From Nitrososphaerota archaeon (lineage in GTDB: Archaea; Thermoproteota; Nitrososphaeria; Nitrososphaerales; UBA183): a stretch of 5,384 nt of DNA. Location: positions 1 through 5,384 of the forward strand of contig JAFLZE010000072.1 in the NCBI GenBank assembly GCA_029785685.1, in the 5' to 3' direction. The notes below the pieces were generated by a model that saw only the letters and a list, made by a program, of their open reading frames with translations, searched no databases and was not told the DNA's origin. Each line of letters begins with the position of its first letter. Positions within the stretch are counted from its first letter, which is position 1. Made by a program: the position numbers and the translations under genes. Below are positions 1 through 5,384 of this stretch, in pieces.

Positions 1-8
1 AGGTTCAC

Positions 9-15
9 TTTATTA
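9..15 (+). promoter_or_regulatory. Possible TATA box before the glycosyltransferase
   Basis: TTTATTA is a conspicuous AT-rich island in GC-rich sequence and resembles an archaeal TATA box. If used, transcription would start near base 40, which is downstream of the ATG at 15 and would favour a later start codon (TTG 57, TTG 66 or GTG 81). The window edge hides the upstream context, so this could also be the normal AT-rich leader of a gene starting at ATG 15. Confidence 0.4.
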
Positions 16-908
16 TGATTTGTCGCGCAGCGCCGGCCAGTGCGCCGGGGCTCATCTTGGACAGGTTGAAACGGGGCGAGGTGGGGGTCTTCATGGCCGT
101 CCGCAACGAAAAGGGGGTTGGACGTGTCCTGGACTCGCTCGAGGCGCAGGAGGTCAGGCCCCGCGCGGTGGTCGTCGTGGACGACGGGTCTACGGACGGG
201 ACCGGGGCGTTCCTCGACTCCGCGAAGGGGAGGTTTTCCTTCGACCTCGAAGTCGTCCACCGTCCGCCCCATCCTGGGAGCTACGTCGGGAAGCCCGAGC
301 TCGCCAGGGTGCTCAACTCCGGATTGGAAGTGCTCTCCCGGCGGACCCCCCCGCCAGATTTCGTCATGAAGCTCGACGGCGACCACGCCCTCCCGCCAGA
401 CTACCTGGGTCGTGTGCTGGCGAAGATGGCCGCAGATTCTCGCCTCGCGGTGGCCAGCGGCTGCATCTCCGGGGAGCGCCACGCGGAAAGGTCGCCCAGG
501 GGGTCCGGGATGGTGGTCAGGGCCGACTTCTGGCGGGACGCGAACGGGATGCGCTTCCCCCTCGAATACGGCTGGGAGAGCTGGCTGTATCTGAAGGCCC
601 AGGCATCGGGGTACGAGACCAGGTCGTTCCCGGACATAGTCAGCGCGATCTCGCGCCCGACCGCCCTTTCGAAGGGGGTCCTTTACGGGAGGGCGATGTA
701 CGCCCTGGGGTACTACTGGCCCTACGCCGTGGGGAGGTGCCTGGTCTTCCTCCCGCGTTCCCCATGGAGCGCCCTGCAGATGCTCCGGGGGTACATAGAC
801 CACAGGGGGGTCAGCCGCCTGGACGTCGCCCCCTGGGTGAAAGGGTCCCAGCGCAGGTCACTCCTAAAGAGGGGGACGAGGGTGGTCGCGCGCCTTGGGG
901 CCAGATAG
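15..908 (+). CDS. Family 2 glycosyltransferase (GT-A fold, inverting type)
   Basis: This is probably a cytoplasmic or membrane-associated enzyme that transfers a sugar from a nucleotide-sugar to an acceptor such as a glycan or polyprenyl phosphate; substrate and acceptor cannot be read from the sequence. The Rossmann-like GT-A core starts near residue 23. A nucleotide-binding DDGSTDGT motif lies at residues 56-63, the metal-binding DxD (LDGDH) at 120-124, and a GWESW segment with the candidate catalytic acid (E188) at 186-190. The C-terminal part (about 222-262) is aromatic and moderately hydrophobic, which suggests membrane contact, but there is no clear transmembrane helix. At 297 residues it has normal length for a soluble GT2. 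The start is uncertain. ATG 15 lies inside a TATA-like stretch and adds residues outside the fold, so TTG 57, TTG 66 or GTG 81 are credible alternatives. The last codons overlap the downstream HAD gene, suggesting an operon. The family call is firm; the specific role is unknown. Confidence 0.9.
   Translation: MICRAAPASAPGLILDRLKRGEVGVFMAVRNEKGVGRVLDSLEAQEVRPRAVVVVDDGSTDGTGAFLDSAKGRFSFDLEVVHRPPHPGSYVGKPELARVLNSGLEVLSRRTPPPDFVMKLDGDHALPPDYLGRVLAKMAADSRLAVASGCISGERHAERSPRGSGMVVRADFWRDANGMRFPLEYGWESWLYLKAQASGYETRSFPDIVSAISRPTALSKGVLYGRAMYALGYYWPYAVGRCLVFLPRSPWSALQMLRGYIDHRGVSRLDVAPWVKGSQRRSLLKRGTRVVARLGAR
878..884 (+). promoter_or_regulatory. Possible ribosome binding site for the HAD gene
   Basis: GAGGGTG lies 10 bases before TTG 895, inside the end of the glycosyltransferase gene. 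It is an imperfect match to the archaeal Shine-Dalgarno core GGAGGTGA. It supports the TTG 895 start weakly, because the surrounding sequence is rich in G anyway. Confidence 0.35.
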
Positions 909-1494
909 CGGTGACATAGACGCCGTGGTCTTCGACCTCGACGGGACCCTGTTCCACCTCCCTGTGGACTGGAAGGCGGTGAGGCGCGACCTGGAAGCTT
1001 CGCACGGCTCCGGCTTCGGGGACGCGCCGATCTTCGTCAGACTCGGGGAGCTGTCCAGGTCGGAGCCCGGGGCCCTGCCGGGGCTCTTCGCGGTGATAGA
1101 CTCGTACGAGGTGAAGGCGGCCGAGGACGCGTCCCCCGTGGCGGGGTCTCTGGCTCTCCTCTCAGGGGCGCGCTCGAGGCACCCCCTCGCGCTGGTCACC
1201 ATGCAGGGGAGGAAGGCGACCGCGAGGGTGCTGGCTCGCTTCGGGCTGGTCGACTTCTTCGCCGCGGTGCTTACGCGCGAGGACTCGCTGAGCCGGGCGG
1301 CCCAGATCCTGTCGGCCTGCCGCACTCTTGGCGCGCTCCCTCCGCGCACCCTGTTCGTGGGGGACAAGAGGAGCGACCTGGAAGACGGAAGGGCCGCCGG
1401 AGCCAAGGTGGCGCTGGTCGGGAGGCGCGCGAGCCCCGGATGGGGGGCCGACTACTACTCGGAAGACCCCGCAGGGCTGACGCCGATAATCTGA
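895..1494 (+). CDS. HAD-superfamily phosphatase (phosphoglycolate-phosphatase-like, family IA)
   Basis: A probable cytoplasmic Mg-dependent phosphohydrolase of the haloacid dehalogenase superfamily. Motif I is FDLDGT with nucleophile D14 and acid/base D16. Motif II is the threonine of LVTMQGR (T102). Motif IV is VGDKRSD with metal ligands D157 and D161. The stretch of about 80 residues between motifs I and II is a helical C1-type cap, and it begins with LPVDW, which I associate with uncharacterised archaeal HAD proteins. The usual motif III lysine is not evident; R134 in LSRAAQ is the likely substitute. At 199 residues it is compact but complete. The chosen start is TTG 895, which gives a full first beta strand before the nucleophile and overlaps the glycosyltransferase stop by 14 bases. 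GTG 925 is possible but would cut into that strand. Pairing with the glycosyltransferase suggests sugar-phosphate or lipid-carrier metabolism, which is inference only. Confidence 0.88.
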   Translation: MGPDSGDIDAVVFDLDGTLFHLPVDWKAVRRDLEASHGSGFGDAPIFVRLGELSRSEPGALPGLFAVIDSYEVKAAEDASPVAGSLALLSGARSRHPLALVTMQGRKATARVLARFGLVDFFAAVLTREDSLSRAAQILSACRTLGALPPRTLFVGDKRSDLEDGRAAGAKVALVGRRASPGWGADYYSEDPAGLTPII

Positions 1495-1512
1495 CCCGCG
1501 GCGGACCAGTCT

Positions 1513-2328
1513 TCACCTGACTGCGGCGCGGCAGAGCCCAAGGATCTTCTTGTGCAGCTCGCCGTTCGCGGAAGCCACGAAGTCGAACCTGTGCTCCAGG
1601 TCGAAACCAGGCGACAGCTTCCTCCCTCTCGGGTCCGTCAGCACCGCCCCCGCCTCCAGGGCTATGAGGGCGGCTGCCGCGAAGTCCGTCACCCTCATCT
1701 TCCCTCTGAGGTCGACGAAGGCGTCGGTCTTCCCCTCCGCGAGGTAGCAGAGCTCGAGGGCGTTGGCGCCCAAGTGCACCTGCCGCTTGACCCCTTCGAT
1801 GAGCGGGGCCTGGCGCGCCGCCATCCCCCTTCGGGTCCCGCTCAGGTCGACCCCCACCACCGCGGTCGACGGGTCTGCGGTCCGGCTAGTCCTGATGGTC
1901 CTGCCGTTCTTCGTCGCCCCCTTCCCCCTCCGGGCGGCGTAGACGTCGCCCCTCACGAGGTCCCTGACCACCCCCACCCTGACGTCGTCCATCGTCCTTC
2001 CGTCGGCCAGGGCCACCGAGGTGCAGTAGAACGGTATGCCGTGCTCGAAGTTGGAGGACCCGTCGAGGGGGTCGACAATCGCCAGGACCGCCGCGCCGTC
2101 GTCCCCCACCGACCCGGCCTCCTCCGTCAGGACCCTCGCTCCTCCCGCTCCGAGGATGCGCTTCAGGAGGAGGTCTTCCGCCTTCTTGTCTGCGTAGATG
2201 GTCTTGTCGCCGGCCGCGCCTAGGCCGACCACGGTCCCCCTTCCTCCGCGCCTGGCCAGGGGCGCCAACAGGCGCATGACCTCCTCGGTCGAGGAGAGGA
2301 GGAGTGTCTCCCACTCGTCTTCCTTCAT
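1513..2328 (-). CDS. Inositol monophosphatase-family phosphatase (IMPase / FBPase IV / bisphosphate nucleotidase-like)
   Basis: A Li-sensitive-type, Mg-dependent phosphomonoesterase of the IMPase fold. Family members remove phosphate from inositol 1-phosphate, fructose 1,6-bisphosphate, PAP or NADP, and the motifs do not say which one applies here. The metal site is complete: TEEAG with E69/E70, the signature DPLDGSSN at 86-93 (D86 and D89 as ligands), and VTDFAAA at 213-219 with D215. The GDKT segment (40-43) and the following ADKKAED resemble the N-terminal substrate-proximal helix of the family. The length of 271 residues is typical and there are no membrane segments. The start ATG overlaps the stop of the upstream kinase as ATGA, with no strong Shine-Dalgarno sequence, so translation is probably coupled to the kinase. 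The family is sure; substrate and gene name are left open. It ends 18 bases from the convergent HAD gene. Confidence 0.94.
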   Translation of the reverse strand: MKEDEWETLLLSSTEEVMRLLAPLARRGGRGTVVGLGAAGDKTIYADKKAEDLLLKRILGAGGARVLTEEAGSVGDDGAAVLAIVDPLDGSSNFEHGIPFYCTSVALADGRTMDDVRVGVVRDLVRGDVYAARRGKGATKNGRTIRTSRTADPSTAVVGVDLSGTRRGMAARQAPLIEGVKRQVHLGANALELCYLAEGKTDAFVDLRGKMRVTDFAAAALIALEAGAVLTDPRGRKLSPGFDLEHRFDFVASANGELHKKILGLCRAAVR

Positions 2329-2915
2329 GGCGCCATCGCCCTGCGCCTGTCGACTATGGCGAGGATCTCGCCGAGGGTCGCGCTCGTATCGGAGTCGGTC
2401 CGGACTTCCTCCACCTCTCCTTCCTCCAGGTCACTGTGGACCTCCTCCAGCGCGGTGTAGTACCTCGTCCTGAAGTAATCCGAGACGTTTTTCTCCCTCT
2501 CGTCCTTCCCCAACTGCCTCCTGGAGATGGTCTCGTTCCCCGCCCTCAGGCGGATGTAGAGGTCGGGCCTCAGGGCCGGCTCCTTGAGCACGCGCCTGAC
2601 CATTTCCATCATGGAAGGATACGCGTCGCTCTTCTTCAGCTCATACCTTATCTTGGCGTAGGCGAGGTCAGACAGGAGGTACCCCTCCGAGACCACGTCC
2701 CTGGTCGTCCTGAGTGCACGTATCACTGAGCTGTAGACAAGCGTCGCCCCGAGGAGGCTGAAGTCGGCCGCGGTGTCTGCCCTGTCTGCGACGGGAACGT
2801 CGTGGGGGACCGCATGGGCGGACTCCTGCAACCGGAACCATCCTGTCCGCTCTAAGCCCGCTGCCAGGGTGGTCTTGCCTGTCCCCGAGAAACCCTCGAG
2901 GACTATGAACGTCAA
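2325..2915 (-). CDS. Thymidylate-kinase-like P-loop kinase with atypical DR motif
   Basis: A small P-loop phosphotransferase related to thymidylate and deoxynucleoside kinases. Strand 1 and the Walker A loop (LEGFSGTGKTT, with K14 and T15) open the protein. E31 sits where deoxynucleoside kinases carry an acidic substrate-contacting residue. The segment VVSEGYLLSDLAYAK (74-88) aligns by pattern with the DR(Y/H)..S..AY block of thymidylate kinase, but SE (76-77) replaces the catalytic Asp-Arg. LRPDLYIRL (115-123) is the typical PDL strand, and RRQLGKDEREKN (132-143) looks like the LID. The length of 196 residues fits the family. TTG 2915 is the only usable start after an in-frame TAA nine codons upstream, and a TATA box lies about 30 bases before it. 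Its stop overlaps the IMPase-family start. The P-loop kinase call is firm, but true thymidylate kinase activity is doubtful because of the altered motif. Confidence 0.82.
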   Translation of the reverse strand: MTFIVLEGFSGTGKTTLAAGLERTGWFRLQESAHAVPHDVPVADRADTAADFSLLGATLVYSSVIRALRTTRDVVSEGYLLSDLAYAKIRYELKKSDAYPSMMEMVRRVLKEPALRPDLYIRLRAGNETISRRQLGKDEREKNVSDYFRTRYYTALEEVHSDLEEGEVEEVRTDSDTSATLGEILAIVDRRRAMAP

Positions 2916-2940
2916 GGCGCCTGCGCCTTCGGTTTTCCGG

Positions 2941-2946
2941 ATTTAA
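2941..2946 (-). promoter_or_regulatory. TATA box for the kinase-phosphatase operon
   Basis: On the minus strand TTAAAT begins 31 bases upstream of the TTG at 2915. That is the spacing at which archaeal TBP/TFB promoters would start transcription at or next to the start codon, predicting a leaderless mRNA. It lies in the 46-base gap after the prepilin peptidase stop. No convincing BRE is seen. Confidence 0.6.
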
Positions 2947-2961
2947 CCTGTAAGCCGAGCG

Positions 2962-3576
2962 TTACGGAAGCGCGGCGAAGACCCCGTAGTTGAACAGCGC
3001 GAGGTAAAGCAGGTAAGCCGCGTATCCTATCCCCAGGTACGCGACCGTCGGGACGCCGTAGCGCACGACGACCGACGCGTCTGGCTTGTCCGCCTTCTCG
3101 ACTTCGTCCCTGGCCACGTTGACGTCCGTGCTCACCTGGGTTGTGGCGCCGTCTGAGACGATGGCCTTCGGGATCCACCTCTGCTCGCGGAGGAACTGCG
3201 CCATCGGTATCGTCTTCTCTTTTACGTTCCCTCTAGAGAACTCGTACCCTATGTGACCCAATGCCACGACAGCGGTCCCGACGAGCGGGGCGAGCGGTGA
3301 GAGGACATAGGGGTCAGCCGCTATGAAGGCGATCGCTATCCCGTCGGCCTGCCCGATCCCCCCGAGAAGGGTGAAGGCGAGAGCGACCCCTCCTACGAGG
3401 GCGAACTTCACGAGAAAGAACTCGAACCCGAAGAACCCGCTCGCGTAAAACGAGTAGAGGACGTACCCGGCCCCTGCCGCCGCCGGGATCCAGACCAGGT
3501 CGCTGACTGCCCTGTCCTTCACGTCCTGGTACGAGGCAATCACGAACGACGCCAGGATGAGGAGTTGTGCGTACAA
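2962..3576 (-). CDS. Archaeal type IV prepilin/prearchaellin peptidase (A24 family, PibD/FlaK-like)
   Basis: A membrane aspartyl protease that cleaves the short class III signal peptide of archaeal pilins and archaellins on the cytoplasmic side of the membrane. The first catalytic aspartate is D18 in the block QDVKDRAVSDLVW (17-29), which matches the D-x-K-x-R...W signature of PibD/FlaK. The second is D78 in GGIGQAD (72-78), the archaeal form of the GxGD motif. Hydrophobic helices are visible at about 2-16, 27-46, 52-72, 79-112 (one or two) and 173-200. A soluble loop of about 55 charged residues (115-170) precedes the last helix, whose VRYGVP...GYAAYLL pattern is seen in crenarchaeal-type members. 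The length of 204 residues is normal. The start is TTG 3576, with a TATA box about 30 bases upstream. No pilin gene lies next to it. Family and catalytic residues are clear; the actual substrates are inferred. Confidence 0.9.
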   Translation of the reverse strand: MYAQLLILASFVIASYQDVKDRAVSDLVWIPAAAGAGYVLYSFYASGFFGFEFFLVKFALVGGVALAFTLLGGIGQADGIAIAFIAADPYVLSPLAPLVGTAVVALGHIGYEFSRGNVKEKTIPMAQFLREQRWIPKAIVSDGATTQVSTDVNVARDEVEKADKPDASVVVRYGVPTVAYLGIGYAAYLLYLALFNYGVFAALP

Positions 3577-3600
3577 CCGTCCCGCCTGTCCCGGCCGACG

Positions 3601-3606
3601 ATATAA
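3601..3606 (-). promoter_or_regulatory. TATA box for the prepilin peptidase gene
   Basis: On the minus strand TTATAT begins 30 bases upstream of the TTG at 3576, again predicting a leaderless transcript. It sits in the 41-base gap after the DNA ligase stop and is the most AT-rich spot there. It suggests that the peptidase can be transcribed independently of the ligase. Confidence 0.65.
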
Positions 3607-3617
3607 GAAGCAGGGAG

Positions 3618-5285
3618 TCAGCGCGCCGCTTCGTCCACCTTCAGCTTCTGCCCTGCGAAGATGCGCTCCACTTTGGCGATGTCGTCGATCTCGGAGGGCC
3701 CTTTGTCTGTCCTTATCCTCTTTATCCTGGGGAACCTGAGCGCGAACCCCGAGTCGTGCCTCCCGCTCCGCTGGATGCTGTCGAACGCGACCTCGACGAC
3801 TATCTCCGGCCTGACCTGCCGCCTGTATCCGAAGTCCTTCAAGGTCGTCTCCTTCAGCCGCTTTGTCATCTCTCCGATCTCCTTGTCGGTCAACCCGCTG
3901 TATGCCTTCCCTACCGTCTTCAGCGCGTCCCCGTCCCTGACGGCGAAGGTGTAGTCAGAGATCACTCCGGCCCTCTTCCCGTGGCCGTACTCGGCGCCGA
4001 CGATGACGACGTCCAACGTGTCGAGTTCCTCCTTCAGCTTCGCCCATCCCGACCCTCTCTTCCCCATGGCGTAGGCACCCCCAGGGTCCTTCACCACAAG
4101 GCCTTCGTACCCCAGTTCCTTGCTCCGTCTGAACGCCGCCATCACTTCTCCTTCAGTCGTCACGTCCACGGACTCCGCAACTCTCACGGGTGACCCGGCG
4201 ACCACCGCCGCAAGGAGCATCCTTCTTTCCGAGAGAGGGAGCTCTGTCGTCTCCTCGCCGTCCAGGGCCAGGATGTCGAACGCGAAGTAGGTCACAGGGG
4301 CTTTCTTCCTGGCCTCTTCGAAGTCTTCCTGCCTCCTGAGCCGCCTCTGCAGCAGCTGGAACGGGAGCGGGCGGCCGTCGGCGAAAGGGACCACCTCTCC
4401 GTCGAGCACGAATTCTCTCGTCGACCCTTCGAAGGCAGAGACGACCTCGGGGAATCCTTCCGTGACGTCCTCGAGCCTCCTCGAGTAGACGCGGACCGCC
4501 CCCCTGGACCTGTGGACCTGCGCCCTGACGCCGTCGTACTTGTACTCGGCGTACACAGTCCGGCCGAAATGCTCGGCGATCTCTCCGGGGGTCGCGAACG
4601 GCTCGGCGAGCATGAAGTTGACCGGCCTGAACGGCCGGATCCTGGCGGACCGCGTGTCCCCCTTCGCCGCAGACTCCGCGAATGTCCCGATGTCCCCCAG
4701 CACCATGTAGGCCCTTTCCGCTTCCTCGTCAGAAAGCCCGTAGGCGCCGGCTATCGCCTCCTTCAGAAGCCCGGAGACCAGCCCCGTCCTCATCTCCCCT
4801 GTGAGAACCTTGACTATGTACTTCCCCTCGAGCGGGGTCGCAGCCAGCAGGAGGGACTTCACAGTCCCGCGCTTGGCCCCTGAAGACCCCTGCCCCTTCG
4901 TCGCCCTCAGTCTCGCGAACGCGTCGTCGAGGGCGGCCAGGGTCAGGTCCTCCCTGAAGAGGGGCTGCTCCTTCTTGTCGCCCAGGAGGACTTCGGCGAC
5001 CTCGCCGAGGTCGCCCCGCTTCAGGTAGACCTTCGAGATCTCCTCTTCCGTCGCCCCGGTGACTTCGCGTATGACGTCCAGGAGGGTGGAGTACCCCACC
5101 TGGGCCTCGTCCCTGCTCCCCCTCTGAGAGGACCTCCCGGATGCGATACGGGAGGCTACCCTGGCGTCCTCCGGGCCGAGGCCTTTGAGGTACGCCGACA
5201 GGATGCTGACTTTCTCGTTCTTGCTGGCGGTCCCCCTCACCCGTTCGAGCGCTTCGGCCAGCGCGATGAACTTCGTGCTTTTCAT
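3618..5285 (-). CDS. lig: ATP-dependent DNA ligase (archaeal LigI type)
   Basis: Seals nicks in double-stranded DNA, using ATP to form a ligase-AMP intermediate; it joins Okazaki fragments and finishes repair. Domains in order are the N-terminal DNA-binding domain (about 1-220), the adenylation domain (about 225-425) and the OB-fold (about 430-540). All nucleotidyltransferase motifs are visible: motif I KYDGVR with the adenylated lysine K249, motif III LDGEVV (D295, E297), FAFDIL (334-339), motif IV EGLVVKD (K399 distal), motif V WAKLK (414-418), and the motif VI region RFPRIKRIR (517-525). In the N-terminal domain EQPLF (106-110) sits where the Pyrococcus enzyme has its PCNA-binding QKSFF. 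The length of 555 residues is slightly short but within the archaeal range, and it looks intact. ATG 5285 overlaps the stop of the upstream gene as ATGA, so no separate ribosome binding site is expected. The identification is very secure. Confidence 0.97.
   Translation of the reverse strand: MKSTKFIALAEALERVRGTASKNEKVSILSAYLKGLGPEDARVASRIASGRSSQRGSRDEAQVGYSTLLDVIREVTGATEEEISKVYLKRGDLGEVAEVLLGDKKEQPLFREDLTLAALDDAFARLRATKGQGSSGAKRGTVKSLLLAATPLEGKYIVKVLTGEMRTGLVSGLLKEAIAGAYGLSDEEAERAYMVLGDIGTFAESAAKGDTRSARIRPFRPVNFMLAEPFATPGEIAEHFGRTVYAEYKYDGVRAQVHRSRGAVRVYSRRLEDVTEGFPEVVSAFEGSTREFVLDGEVVPFADGRPLPFQLLQRRLRRQEDFEEARKKAPVTYFAFDILALDGEETTELPLSERRMLLAAVVAGSPVRVAESVDVTTEGEVMAAFRRSKELGYEGLVVKDPGGAYAMGKRGSGWAKLKEELDTLDVVIVGAEYGHGKRAGVISDYTFAVRDGDALKTVGKAYSGLTDKEIGEMTKRLKETTLKDFGYRRQVRPEIVVEVAFDSIQRSGRHDSGFALRFPRIKRIRTDKGPSEIDDIAKVERIFAGQKLKVDEAAR
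4956..4967 (-). other. Candidate degenerate PIP box in DNA ligase (Q107-F110)
   Basis: The codons encode Gln-Pro-Leu-Phe on a loop of the DNA-binding domain. By position and pattern this matches the PCNA-interacting QKSFF of Pyrococcus furiosus ligase (established knowledge), but only one aromatic residue is kept and a proline follows the glutamine. Binding to the sliding clamp is therefore inferred. Confidence 0.45.
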
Positions 5286-5384
5286 TGGGCGAGCGGTACC
5301 GCCATGACGAGGGCCGCCTCGCCGTCCTTGTAGTACCCCTCGAGCCTTTCCTCGTTGCAGAGCTTGAAGGGAAGGTGGTCGGAT
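5282..5384 (-). CDS. C-terminal end of an unrecognised protein (partial, cut by window edge)
   Basis: An open frame of 33 codons plus TGA runs in from the right edge of the window. The visible protein includes LPFKLCNEERLEGYY and ends in ALVMAVPLAQ. It contains one cysteine, a charged middle and a short hydrophobic strand near the end, consistent with the edge of a soluble domain. I do not recognise the family and assign no function. Its stop overlaps the DNA ligase start as ATGA, the same arrangement as in the kinase-phosphatase pair. This is the main reason to take it as a real gene that is co-transcribed with the ligase. The codon choice, ending mostly in G or C, matches the neighbouring genes. 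Its start and promoter lie outside the window. Confidence 0.72.
   Translation of the reverse strand, partial: SDHLPFKLCNEERLEGYYKDGEAALVMAVPLAQ

Noticed and set aside
20..919. A 299-codon open frame on the plus strand, as long as the glycosyltransferase.
   Set aside because: It is a shifted-frame shadow. The product is a run of Arg, Gly and Pro with no recognisable motif, while the overlapping frame has a complete GT2 core.
864..1406. A 180-codon frame antisense to the HAD gene.
   Set aside because: Low-complexity Ser/Arg/Pro-rich product without motifs; typical antisense shadow in GC-rich DNA.
1552..2223. A 223-codon plus-strand frame antisense to the IMPase-family gene.
   Set aside because: His/Arg/Pro/Val-rich product with no domain, opposite a gene with complete catalytic motifs.
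2927..2942. A possible small hairpin (CGG-TTTT-CCG) between peptidase and kinase that could be a terminator.
   Set aside because: The stem has only three or four pairs and lacks a following T-run, so it is not convincing.
3567..4193. A 208-codon plus-strand frame antisense to the DNA ligase.
   Set aside because: The product looks like compositional noise, and the ligase frame on the other strand is unambiguous.
4467..4488. Two CTCGAG palindromes spaced closely, suggesting an inverted repeat or operator.
   Set aside because: They fall within ligase codons for Leu-Glu/Arg-Arg and are explained by codon preference; the same hexamer occurs elsewhere in the coding sequence.
1..5384. Search for a defence, toxin-antitoxin, CRISPR or mobile-element system.
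   Set aside because: All visible genes have metabolic, surface or replication-type families; no repeats, integrase, transposase or tRNA-like attachment site was seen.

Overview
The window is GC-rich and almost fully coding, and it reads as a chromosomal segment of an archaeon. The evidence is an archaeal/eukaryotic-type ATP-dependent DNA ligase, an aspartyl prepilin peptidase of the archaeal (PibD/FlaK) type, an archaeal-style HAD phosphatase, and TATA boxes about 30 bases upstream of TTG start codons with no leader between. A Thermoproteota/Nitrososphaerota-type lineage would fit, but that is inference; no rRNA, tRNA or other taxonomic marker is present.

Layout. Plus strand, 15-1494: a family 2 glycosyltransferase whose end overlaps the start of a HAD-superfamily phosphatase. 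Minus strand, 1513-5384, read from right to left: the last 33 codons of an unrecognised gene overlap by ATGA with the DNA ligase gene. A short gap holding a TATA box follows, then a prepilin peptidase. A second short gap holding a TATA box follows, then a thymidylate-kinase-like P-loop kinase that overlaps by ATGA with an inositol-monophosphatase-family phosphatase. The two strands converge at 1495-1512. No gap exceeds 50 bases, and I see no RNA gene, mobile element, CRISPR array or long repeat.

How the genes work together. Overlapping starts and stops suggest three translationally coupled pairs: glycosyltransferase with HAD phosphatase, unknown gene with DNA ligase, and P-loop kinase with IMPase-type phosphatase. 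The kinase and the peptidase each appear to have their own core promoter and a leaderless TTG start. The genes are mostly housekeeping or cell-surface functions. I see no clear defence or mobile system. The least explained item is the kinase, which lacks the usual DR(Y/H) catalytic motif and is coupled to a sugar/nucleotide phosphatase.
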